Part shown: positions 1 to 5,152 of the stretch, in pieces
Numbering within the stretch: the stretch's first letter is position 1
How the letters are laid out: the number at the start of each line of letters is the position of its first letter
DNA from: Nanobdellota archaeon
Lineage (GTDB): Archaea; Nanobdellota; Nanobdellia; Woesearchaeales; GW2011-AR9
Assembly: GCA_018812355.1 (NCBI GenBank)
Contig: JAHJDQ010000063.1
Location: 1 to 5,152 of the forward strand
Length of the DNA: 5,152 nucleotides
Reading direction: 5' to 3'
Made by a program: the position numbers and the translations under genes
Notes under the pieces: model-generated
Told to the model about the DNA's origin: nothing
Database searches by the model: none
The model's input: the letters and a program-made list of their open reading frames with translations, nothing else

Positions 1-6
1 AACCAT
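1..6 (-). CDS. Possible start of the next operon gene, cut by the window edge
   Basis: An ATG GTT (Met-Val) is read on the minus strand at 6-1, 3 bp after the TAA stop (12-10) of the Cas4-like gene. It is preceded by A-rich sequence (AAAGAATG), the same eight bases that precede the start of the Cas4-like gene itself. That repeated context and the tight spacing suggest that the operon continues to the left. Only two codons are visible, so neither the product nor the reality of the gene can be judged. Confidence 0.3.
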
Positions 7-9
7 TCT

Positions 10-669
10 TTATAATTTACAATTATCAATCCACTTACAAAAACCACATTCTTCAGAAGCTTCAGGCATTTCTCCCTCTAAACATTTAACAGCTTTCTTA
101 AAAATATTTTCAGCGTTTTTGATATTAACTTTAATTTTGATGATATCAGTATTAAAACAAACGTGACCATTTTCTTCAACTTTGTGAGGGTGATAAAATA
201 TTAAGTAGGTATATTCTTCAGTTTCATAACCATTCTTTCTTAATAAGAAATTGTAAATGTCCATCTGATCTTGATAATGTTCGTGGGTATCTTCTTTTAA
301 TGGATATCCTCGTGTTTTATAATCCAAAACAACTAACTTTTTGCCTTTAACAAGAATATTATCAACAGCTCCTCTAAAAAGATTGTCTTTTTTATCTTTC
401 CATTGAATACCTTTAAAATTGCTTCTCCAAACTTTAAGCAATTCTTCGTCATCAAATAACTTATATCCTTTTAGTTCAGATAATTCAGGGGGTAACTCTC
501 CTTTCTTCATGAACTTATCAAAATGCTCTTTCAGGATTCTATCCATCCCGCTAGGTAAAGATGGAAAGATTGTATCGGGTCGTTTAATCTTCTTATTGAA
601 ATTAAGCCAGAAACATCTAGGGCATTCTTTTAATAATGATAAACTTGATGGGCTGAATTTATATGACAT
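10..669 (-). CDS. Cas4/RecB-like PD-(D/E)XK nuclease with Fe-S cysteines
   Basis: This 219-aa protein is a predicted DNA exonuclease or endonuclease of the PD-(D/E)XK superfamily, of the Cas4/AddB/RecB-like type. Seen in the sequence: an N-terminal SSL...CPRCF segment (residues 9-20), His49, a metal-ligand Asp103 in RGAVDN, the core LDYKT at 115-119 with Asp116 and Lys118, and a QxxxY motif at Gln135-Tyr139. The C-terminus has C-x2-C-x5-C (Cys208, Cys211, Cys217). With Cys16 this completes the four-cysteine pattern that binds a 4Fe-4S cluster in Cas4 and AddB. The length is normal for Cas4-type proteins. It follows the DGQHR fusion gene by 33 bp, a gap with no visible terminator, so it is probably co-transcribed. 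No CRISPR repeats or other cas genes are in the window, so a CRISPR adaptation role is not supported. An end-processing nuclease in a defence operon is more likely. The ATG at 669 has no Shine-Dalgarno sequence. The superfamily call is firm; the substrate is unknown. Confidence 0.87.
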   Translation of the reverse strand: MSYKFSPSSLSLLKECPRCFWLNFNKKIKRPDTIFPSLPSGMDRILKEHFDKFMKKGELPPELSELKGYKLFDDEELLKVWRSNFKGIQWKDKKDNLFRGAVDNILVKGKKLVVLDYKTRGYPLKEDTHEHYQDQMDIYNFLLRKNGYETEEYTYLIFYHPHKVEENGHVCFNTDIIKIKVNIKNAENIFKKAVKCLEGEMPEASEECGFCKWIDNCKL

Positions 670-702
670 TCTTTTTTATATTCGTGTAGTTGAAGTAAAA
701 CA

Positions 703-2964
703 CTATGTTGAATCTTCTATCTCTGTTTCTGTTACAACTTCTGTTCCAGAGAAATTTTCACTAATTTTCTTAAATATGTTTAAATAACCTCTTGCGATAT
801 TTTTTTGAGCAGGTGATTTGATTAGTCTTCTCTCTTCCTCGTCAACTCGACTATGATCCTTACTATTCCGATATAGACCAAGTAAATGAATTGCTTCTTT
901 GAACTGTGAAACATCTTTAAATTTATCTCCACCAACTACAAATATTTCTGAAAAAAAAGATTTCCAATTGTTTTCTTTAATGATCATATCATTAATTTGA
1001 CCTAAATCTAATCCCTTGTATAATTTTCCTTCTGTAACATATTTAGGATTTCTGCCAATATCACCCTTTGCTTTAGCTAATAGGGAATTATATATTCCTC
1101 CGGGTAAAATATCAGTTGATTTTCCTTTACACCAATTTGGATTTTCGTGGATCTTAGAGATTACATAGTTAATAAGTTCTCGAAGTTCCCCTTCCAATTC
1201 CTCTGTGCTTTGTACAATATCATTAATTTCAAAATCAAGATCATCAAAATCAAACTCTCTGAAACCTTTAGCAACAAGTATTGAACACATTCTTCTTACG
1301 CTATTGTCTCTATTCCCCAACCCTGCTGTATTTAGAAATTCAAGTAATTTTTCTTGAGAATTAATTTCTCTGAGATGGTCTACAATTGGCGTAATGTAAT
1401 TATCAAAATCTTCTTTGGTTGGTTTTACTATCTTGCCTCTGTTCTTTCTCTGAGTTGCTACAAGAATTCTTTCATAAAGTGCAACAAGAACCCAAATAAG
1501 TCCTTCTTTTACTCGACTATTAAGTAAACTGCTAATTCCATATGGTGCCGATTCACCTGTTTGTTCAGAAATTTCTTCATCTTTATTTATTGCTATCGAT
1601 AAAAATAAAGCCAAACTCTTAGCTAACTGATTAATCGCTTCATTAATTCTATTTAAAGTTCTTCTATCAACTCCCCGAAAAAATGGATTTTGAGCTGCAT
1701 TTGTGCTTATTTTTGGAAGAATAAGTTTTTTTCTATCAATTACATCTTTAAGTCCTGTTAAACTAAATTTTCTGGAATTACTTAATCCATGAGATGGGAT
1801 TTTAATCTTATTATAGAAATAATTATTTACCTCTTCTACTTTATCAATAGTGTCAACTTTCTTAATGACGTTAGAAATGATTCCTAACACAGAAGTTGGA
1901 TCGGCTTCACCAGCAATATCAATTATATAACAAGCATCAACTCCTTTTTGTTTATCATTTATATCTACAAAAATTTGTCTCTGTTGAGCAACATTTGATT
2001 GGTGTAATAATGTTACAAAAACACGATCGTTAGATGTTGGACTTCTTTGAGGACGCGAAGTTGAATTTTTGGAGTATGAATATAATCGATGTTGTCCATC
2101 TACAATCCAAAAAACCCCATATTGATTTGGTAATTTAAGTTTAACTAATTCTGAATCTCCAATCTCTTTATTTTCAAATTCAGGATCTTCAATTTCAGTA
2201 TTAAAACGCGTAGCAATAATGATATTTCCTGGGATTATATGTCCTTCACAAAATAATGGTGGTACTTTATTATCTATATAATTAATAATACTTTGACATC
2301 TAGAACCACTGATCATTCTTTGATAATATTCTTTCTTTCGTGCCTGCCTTCTAGCAACTGTAACATAGGGCAGTATTTTTTGAGGGGTTACGGTGAAATT
2401 ATAGCAAGTAAAACCATTTATTTTATTCTTAAATGCAGGAATTTCTAATGATTCTGCAGAATGGAACTTGATATTAAAATCCGCAAATAAATGGTATCGT
2501 GAAATATCTTCAGATAATTCCTCTTTTATACTATCATAATATTCAACCAAGCTTTGATCGAATTCTTCGGCTTTTAATGGGTTCTCATTGAGGGGACTCC
2601 TCAAAGCAGATTTATCGGCTTCTGTCCAAACAATATCTTTTGTAACAATTAATAATACAAAATGGGTGAAATTTCTGAATGCCCCTCCTCTATAAGTAGA
2701 TAATTCCTTTATAGCATTTATTGTTTTTTTTCGAAAGTCTTCAATATCTTTTTTTAAATACTTTCTTCCCAACTCTTGTTTTGTTTTACATTCACCAATA
2801 AATAAAACATTGCTTCCTCCCATGCCAGCTACAAAGTCAATAGGTTTGCCTCCTGGCCTAAAATTATCTCCACCATCCACTACATTAAAACCTAAACCGC
2901 GGAAGAACTGTTTTACATCATCTTCCCAATCAATTCCTATTTGTCTGTTGCTTCTACGGGACAT
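703..2964 (-). CDS. PD-(D/E)XK - DGQHR (DndB-like) - putative HEPN fusion protein
   Basis: This is a 753-aa multidomain protein. Residues about 10-110 look like a PD-(D/E)XK nuclease: WEDDV with Glu14, then Asp43 in PIDF and Glu58-Cys-Lys60 in a hydrophobic strand (FIGECKTK). Residues about 180-410 hold the DGQHR domain: the exact DGQHR motif is at 289-293, followed by FVDIN at 332-336. These are hallmarks of the DndB/DGQHR family, which is related to ParB-like folds; DndB regulates the dnd DNA phosphorothioation genes. Residues about 410-640 are mostly helical with no recognised motif. Residues about 650-735 include an NNW..FF..F segment (666-675) and RNSKDH at 699-704, an exact RNxxxH signature as in HEPN ribonucleases. 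No dndC, dndD, dndE or dpdA is in the window, so a link to a known DNA modification is not shown. It starts 15 bp after the previous gene, with an in-frame TAA six codons upstream of the ATG, so no longer start is available. The DGQHR call is secure, the nuclease domain probable, the HEPN call tentative. Confidence 0.88.
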   Translation of the reverse strand: MSRRSNRQIGIDWEDDVKQFFRGLGFNVVDGGDNFRPGGKPIDFVAGMGGSNVLFIGECKTKQELGRKYLKKDIEDFRKKTINAIKELSTYRGGAFRNFTHFVLLIVTKDIVWTEADKSALRSPLNENPLKAEEFDQSLVEYYDSIKEELSEDISRYHLFADFNIKFHSAESLEIPAFKNKINGFTCYNFTVTPQKILPYVTVARRQARKKEYYQRMISGSRCQSIINYIDNKVPPLFCEGHIIPGNIIIATRFNTEIEDPEFENKEIGDSELVKLKLPNQYGVFWIVDGQHRLYSYSKNSTSRPQRSPTSNDRVFVTLLHQSNVAQQRQIFVDINDKQKGVDACYIIDIAGEADPTSVLGIISNVIKKVDTIDKVEEVNNYFYNKIKIPSHGLSNSRKFSLTGLKDVIDRKKLILPKISTNAAQNPFFRGVDRRTLNRINEAINQLAKSLALFLSIAINKDEEISEQTGESAPYGISSLLNSRVKEGLIWVLVALYERILVATQRKNRGKIVKPTKEDFDNYITPIVDHLREINSQEKLLEFLNTAGLGNRDNSVRRMCSILVAKGFREFDFDDLDFEINDIVQSTEELEGELRELINYVISKIHENPNWCKGKSTDILPGGIYNSLLAKAKGDIGRNPKYVTEGKLYKGLDLGQINDMIIKENNWKSFFSEIFVVGGDKFKDVSQFKEAIHLLGLYRNSKDHSRVDEEERRLIKSPAQKNIARGYLNIFKKISENFSGTEVVTETEIEDST

Positions 2965-2979
2965 CTCACTTATATATTC

Positions 2980-3525
2980 TTACAACTTTAATAATTTATC
3001 TGTTCTCTTTGAAATATTCTTAATTAACTTTATCCCGCCAACCTCTTTCATCATAATATTAATTGGAACAAGTCTACCAACAGTAGTATGCCTATAATTA
3101 TCCTTTTCATCTTTAGTTGTGGTTTTACTTTCTTTAAATCGTTTCATATTAGCAAGAAACCATTCCTTTGCTACTCCAAGAGGCATTATATACATACTGT
3201 CCCATTTTGTAAAGTAATAAAACAAGTATTTGGCTTTACTTTTAACAAAACAGCCAGGCGTTCCTAAATCTTCATTACTTAGTGTTTCCAGCCAAAAATT
3301 TCCAGTGGTATATTTATCTGTCTTAACCTCAATGGAAATCATAAGTTCTTTATCTTCTTTTTTATATACCCAAACTAAATCAATATCGTTCTTTTGATAA
3401 TCTGGATCATCTTCTACATTTTTTACTGAAATAGTCTTTTTGAGAAGTGATAAATAATCACAAACAACACTAATTCCTTTCTTAGAAAAATCGTTCTTTT
3501 CAGTAAATGTATAAGACTTAACCAT
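2980..3525 (-). CDS. Stand-alone PD-(D/E)XK nuclease-like protein
   Basis: This 181-aa soluble protein has a small PD-(D/E)XK nuclease core. Visible are N-D-I-D at 46-49 in a strand-like segment (Asp47 or Asp49 as metal ligand), then ISIEVKTD at 63-70 giving the E-x-K pair Glu66 and Lys68. These are followed by FWLE (77-80) and a GCFVKSKAKYLFYYF segment (91-105). The second half, with MYIMPL and a basic lysine-rich tail, contains no other domain I recognise. A single-domain size of about 180 aa is usual for such predicted nucleases. It has no signal peptide or membrane segment. It sits 25 bp after the DpnII-type gene and 15 bp before the DGQHR fusion. The ATG is the only practical start because TAA lies three codons upstream. 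A hairpin overlaps the start codon. The function could be a restriction, nicking or repair nuclease; the superfamily is likely and the specificity unknown. Confidence 0.75.
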   Translation of the reverse strand: MVKSYTFTEKNDFSKKGISVVCDYLSLLKKTISVKNVEDDPDYQKNDIDLVWVYKKEDKELMISIEVKTDKYTTGNFWLETLSNEDLGTPGCFVKSKAKYLFYYFTKWDSMYIMPLGVAKEWFLANMKRFKESKTTTKDEKDNYRHTTVGRLVPINIMMKEVGGIKLIKNISKRTDKLLKL

Positions 3526-3540
3526 GTTGGATTACCAACA
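3525..3540 (-). promoter_or_regulatory. Small hairpin overlapping a start codon
   Basis: A perfect 6-bp inverted repeat, TGTTGG and CCAACA, flanks a 4-nt loop. On the minus-strand transcript the last base of the 3' arm is the A of the ATG of the 181-aa nuclease gene. A weak Shine-Dalgarno-like AGGTG sits at the 5' edge of the stem, 13 nt from the ATG. There is no U-tract after it, so it is not a typical intrinsic terminator. It could limit translation of the downstream gene or serve as a processing site. The repeat is seen directly; the function is inference. Confidence 0.35.
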
Positions 3541-3550
3541 CCTATCATTT

Positions 3551-4483
3551 TTAAAGAATAATATCCTTTAAAACCCCTTGTTTAATCAATTCAATATTAA
3601 ATAAATATTTATTTTTGCTAAATGTCTCAAATAATGACGTCTTTGTTGTAACCCAACCCACCCCATCAGTAATCCAGATTAAATCTATCTTTTGATTAGA
3701 TAAGAAATCAGCTAAATATTGATATTCTCCTGCAGTTGATTTTAATTTTGAACCGCCACCACCATAAAAGTTAGTTTCAACCAAATAAATCTTATTTTTT
3801 AATTTATTAAAAATAGCAAAATCAAAAATTCTATTAGTTTTGTCTAATGTAATCTCAAAACCCCACTTTTCTTTAATTTTCGTTTGTGTTGCTTGAGGGA
3901 TATATTCCAAGTTGTTTTCTTCTGAAAACTTTTTGATCATTCCTTCAACTATTTTTTCCATTGATTGACCAGTTCTGTTTTTTCTGGCATTAGTATCCAT
4001 GCCTACTTCAACACCAACACAGTAATCAACAAGATTTTTTACATCTTTATTTTCAAAAAGTTTTTTTAATCCTGATTCCTTAAAGAAATTTAACAAATCA
4101 TCTTTTAATTCTTTAGTAAGTTCTTGTGTTGGATCAAATAAACTACTCTTATTTTCAAAATTTAGTTCTTCAAAATCATCAATTATCTTGATTTCCCTTA
4201 TTTTATTGTTTCTAAGTGCAATTAAAATAGGTAAAACTTTTCTTACTTGAGGATATTCCTCAATTAGTTCCAAAAATTCTTTTTCTAAATTTTGTTTTCC
4301 AATAAGAACATTCATTAAATTTAATTCTTTTTCAACTAAAATTATGTTTTGCTTAACTTTTTTAAAATCAACAAAATAATCCCAAGTAAAAATTGAATCT
4401 TTCAGTGTGTCAAGTAGATAATCAAAAATAACCTTTTTATCATCCTTTAAGTTCAATTTTTGGTAAGTTTTCAAATATTCCAT
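3551..4483 (-). CDS. dpnB: DpnII/MboI-family type II restriction endonuclease (GATC)
   Basis: This 310-aa protein is a restriction endonuclease expected to cut double-stranded DNA at unmethylated GATC. It matches Streptococcus pneumoniae DpnII, as I recall that sequence, in several blocks: an early TWDYFVDFKKV segment (33-43), the family signature GVEVGMDTNARKNRTG (157-172), a catalytic Asp221 in RIFDFAI, the VETNFYGGGGSKLKSTAGEY block (235-254) and WITDGVGW (270-277). The family has E-x-N (Glu236, Asn238) where many PD-(D/E)XK enzymes have E-x-K, and this protein follows that pattern, so it looks active. It is slightly longer than DpnII (about 290 aa). It follows the 174-aa gene by 5 bp, suggesting translational coupling. 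No Dam-type methyltransferase is in the window, although DpnII loci normally encode one or two. The gene symbol is by homology to the pneumococcal restriction gene. Confidence 0.95.
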   Translation of the reverse strand: MEYLKTYQKLNLKDDKKVIFDYLLDTLKDSIFTWDYFVDFKKVKQNIILVEKELNLMNVLIGKQNLEKEFLELIEEYPQVRKVLPILIALRNNKIREIKIIDDFEELNFENKSSLFDPTQELTKELKDDLLNFFKESGLKKLFENKDVKNLVDYCVGVEVGMDTNARKNRTGQSMEKIVEGMIKKFSEENNLEYIPQATQTKIKEKWGFEITLDKTNRIFDFAIFNKLKNKIYLVETNFYGGGGSKLKSTAGEYQYLADFLSNQKIDLIWITDGVGWVTTKTSLFETFSKNKYLFNIELIKQGVLKDIIL

Positions 4484-4488
4484 TTTAA

Positions 4489-5013
4489 TTAACTTTTTTG
4501 AGTTGCTTTAGAAACAACAACAAAAATTTCTTTCTCTTGAATTATTGCATCCATGAGTTCCCTAAAAACTCTTGCAGGTTTTTCAGGAGGAGTATTTTTC
4601 TCCATTTTAATCATTAATTCAATAAGATGACCAATAAAATCAATTTTATATTCTCCATAATTATTTAGTTCTTCAAATTCTTTGAGTTTTTCATCAGTAG
4701 TTTCTGTTAATTCACATTTTTGTCTATCTTCTTTGCTTTTAAATCCTTCAACCCTATCATATATATCCCTAAGATATCTCATAAATTTTAATGTAAGTTC
4801 TCTATTATGTTCTTTTTTGATTAATAAATCAATAACCCAATGGATGTGTTTAGGAGTTCTTATTCTTTTTCCTTCTTCTTTATATTTAATCAAAATGTCA
4901 TGTTCTGGATTAGCACCCCTACTGCCTTCAAAAACACCGATAACCGTACCATCATGTAGTCTAATCTCTTTAATAGATGTTTTTCTTGGTTCTCCTTTAG
5001 GTTTATATTCCAT
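4489..5013 (-). CDS. Uncharacterised 174-aa protein leading the restriction operon
   Basis: I do not recognise this family. The protein is soluble, charged and lysine/glutamate-rich, with no signal peptide or membrane segment. Residues about 14-46 look like short beta strands (EIRLHDGTVIGVFEG, then HDILIKY). This is followed by a basic stretch with KRIRTPKHIHW (49-59) and then long predicted helices (IDLLIKK, LKFMRYLRDIYDRV, IDFIGHLIELMIKM, ARVFRELMDAII) up to the C-terminus. It has no cysteine clusters, no helix-turn-helix that I can identify, and only one Cys (Cys100). It is the first gene of the operon, and its TAA stop lies 5 bp before the DpnII-type ATG. That position would suit a controller or accessory protein of the restriction enzyme, but nothing in the sequence proves it. 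Its ATG has no Shine-Dalgarno sequence, and a TATA-like box lies about 28 bp upstream. It is very likely a real gene, with unknown function. Confidence 0.85.
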   Translation of the reverse strand: MEYKPKGEPRKTSIKEIRLHDGTVIGVFEGSRGANPEHDILIKYKEEGKRIRTPKHIHWVIDLLIKKEHNRELTLKFMRYLRDIYDRVEGFKSKEDRQKCELTETTDEKLKEFEELNNYGEYKIDFIGHLIELMIKMEKNTPPEKPARVFRELMDAIIQEKEIFVVVSKATQKS

Positions 5014-5037
5014 TTAACTATAGTGAAAATAGTCTCA

Positions 5038-5045
5038 TATTTAAA
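5038..5045 (-). promoter_or_regulatory. Candidate operon promoter, archaeal-type TATA box
   Basis: The minus strand reads TTTAAATA here, an exact match to the archaeal box A consensus TTTAWATA. Its centre lies about 28 bp upstream of the ATG at 5013. Transcription starting about 26-27 bp after the box would give an almost leaderless mRNA, which agrees with the absence of a Shine-Dalgarno sequence. A GATC site (5049-5052) lies just upstream of the box, where the transcription factor B recognition element would be. In 70% AT DNA such a match can arise by chance. I found no convincing sigma70-type promoter for this gene. Confidence 0.4.
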
Positions 5046-5047
5046 AA

Positions 5048-5088
5048 TGATCTAAAACTTTTGATCATTGATCGTAGTCTTAAGATCA
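5048..5088. promoter_or_regulatory. Symmetric cluster of four GATC sites in the operon leader
   Basis: GATC occurs at 5049, 5063, 5070 and 5084, spaced 14, 7 and 14 bp, mirror-symmetric about position 5068. The two central sites form a tandem 7-bp direct repeat (TTGATCA, TTGATCG) at 5061-5074. The two outer sites are inverted copies of TGATCT followed by an AA-containing tail. The cluster lies between the start of the GATC-restriction operon and a possible divergent gene. GATC is the expected recognition sequence of the DpnII-family enzyme encoded by the second gene. I infer an operator controlled by adenine methylation or by binding of the cognate methyltransferase. The cluster itself is seen directly. 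Confidence 0.6.
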
Positions 5089-5108
5089 AGCACCAAAAAG
5101 AATATAAA
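5080..5108 (+). promoter_or_regulatory. Candidate divergent plus-strand promoter
   Basis: TTAAGA (5080-5085) and TATAAA (5103-5108) match the sigma70 -35 and -10 elements at 4 of 6 and 5 of 6 positions, with an ideal 17-bp spacer. They would start transcription near 5115 and lead to the ATG at 5134. The -35 overlaps the fourth GATC (5084-5087). Alternatively AATATAAA (5101-5108), preceded by an A-rich stretch, can be read as an archaeal TATA box with BRE, centred about 29 bp before that ATG. The AT-rich context makes either reading uncertain. Confidence 0.35.
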
Positions 5109-5133
5109 CGAACTAACATCCATACTAAAAAAG

Positions 5134-5152
5134 ATGGAATATTTCAAAAGAG
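5134..5152 (+). CDS. Possible start of a divergent gene, cut by the window edge
   Basis: An ATG at 5134 opens six codons (M E Y F K R) before the window ends. It is placed suitably downstream of a promoter-like element at 5080-5108 and has no Shine-Dalgarno sequence. A GATC methyltransferase is required to protect the host and is absent from the window, so this is one possible position for it. Six residues do not identify any family, and the frame might be chance. Confidence 0.3.

Noticed and set aside
670..702. Possible terminator or promoter between the DGQHR fusion and Cas4-like genes.
   Set aside because: The 33-bp gap has no inverted repeat and no spaced promoter elements; it reads as a simple intra-operon gap.
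419..787. Plus-strand open frames opposite the minus-strand genes (also at 2810-3097 and 4682-5017).
   Set aside because: They lie antisense to well-supported genes, have serine/leucine-rich composition typical of reverse-complement frames, and contain no recognisable motif.
703..2964. Reading the DGQHR gene as evidence of a DNA phosphorothioation (Dnd) system.
   Set aside because: No DndA, DndC, DndD or DndE homologue is in the window and the fusion architecture differs from DndB, so only family membership is claimed.
5017..5045. Sigma70-like pair on the minus strand: TTTAAA (5040-5045) and TATAGT (5017-5022) with a 17-bp spacer.
   Set aside because: Transcription would begin near 5010, inside or after the ATG at 5013-5011, so it could not express the 174-aa gene from its start.
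4136..5048. GATC-free stretch of about 900 bp covering the 174-aa gene and the start of the restriction gene.
   Set aside because: About 2.5 sites would be expected, so absence is not surprising, and the window as a whole shows no GATC avoidance.
5045..5123. Short minus-strand reading frame beginning at an ATG at 5123 within the leader (23 codons).
   Set aside because: It has no Shine-Dalgarno sequence, is hydrophobic low-complexity in character, runs through the GATC cluster and resembles nothing known. It is more likely regulatory DNA.
5117..5138. Partial inverted repeat TCCAT/ATGGA around the possible divergent start.
   Set aside because: It is only 5 bp with a 10-bp AT-rich loop, which is expected by chance in this composition.

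Overview
The window is about 30% GC (estimated by eye) and carries five complete protein-coding genes, all on the minus strand and so read from high to low coordinates. They are separated by only 5, 25, 15 and 33 bp and look like one operon. The operon starts at about 5013 and probably continues past the left edge, where an ATG lies 3 bp after the last stop codon. A 139-bp non-coding leader (5014-5152) holds the only extended regulatory region, and its right edge may contain the first codons of a divergent plus-strand gene.

In transcription order the genes are: (1) a 174-aa protein I do not recognise; (2) a 310-aa DpnII/MboI-family restriction endonuclease, expected to cut GATC; (3) a 181-aa stand-alone PD-(D/E)XK nuclease-like protein; (4) a 753-aa fusion with an N-terminal PD-(D/E)XK-like domain, a central DGQHR (DndB-like) domain and a C-terminal region that carries a HEPN-type RNxxxH signature; (5) a 219-aa Cas4/RecB-like PD-(D/E)XK nuclease with the four cysteines expected to hold an iron-sulfur cluster. 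This is an antiviral defence island, with four different PD-(D/E)XK domains in consecutive genes. No DNA methyltransferase is inside the window. A GATC restriction enzyme needs one, so it should lie nearby, and the divergent start at 5134 is one candidate.

The most striking non-coding signal is four GATC sites packed into 39 bp (5049-5087) with mirror-symmetric spacing of 14, 7 and 14 bp, in the leader of the operon that encodes the GATC-cutting enzyme. The other roughly 5.1 kb hold only 13 GATC sites, about what base composition predicts. I infer a control region that could sense GATC methylation or bind the cognate methyltransferase.

The organism cannot be fixed from this sequence. Start codons mostly lack a Shine-Dalgarno sequence. 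Both divergent starts have a TATA-like box centred about 28-30 bp upstream of the ATG, as in archaeal leaderless transcripts, which hints at an AT-rich archaeon. The plus-strand start can equally be explained by a sigma70-type bacterial promoter, so a low-GC bacterium remains possible. No in-frame TGA occurs in about 1,640 codons, so the standard genetic code applies.
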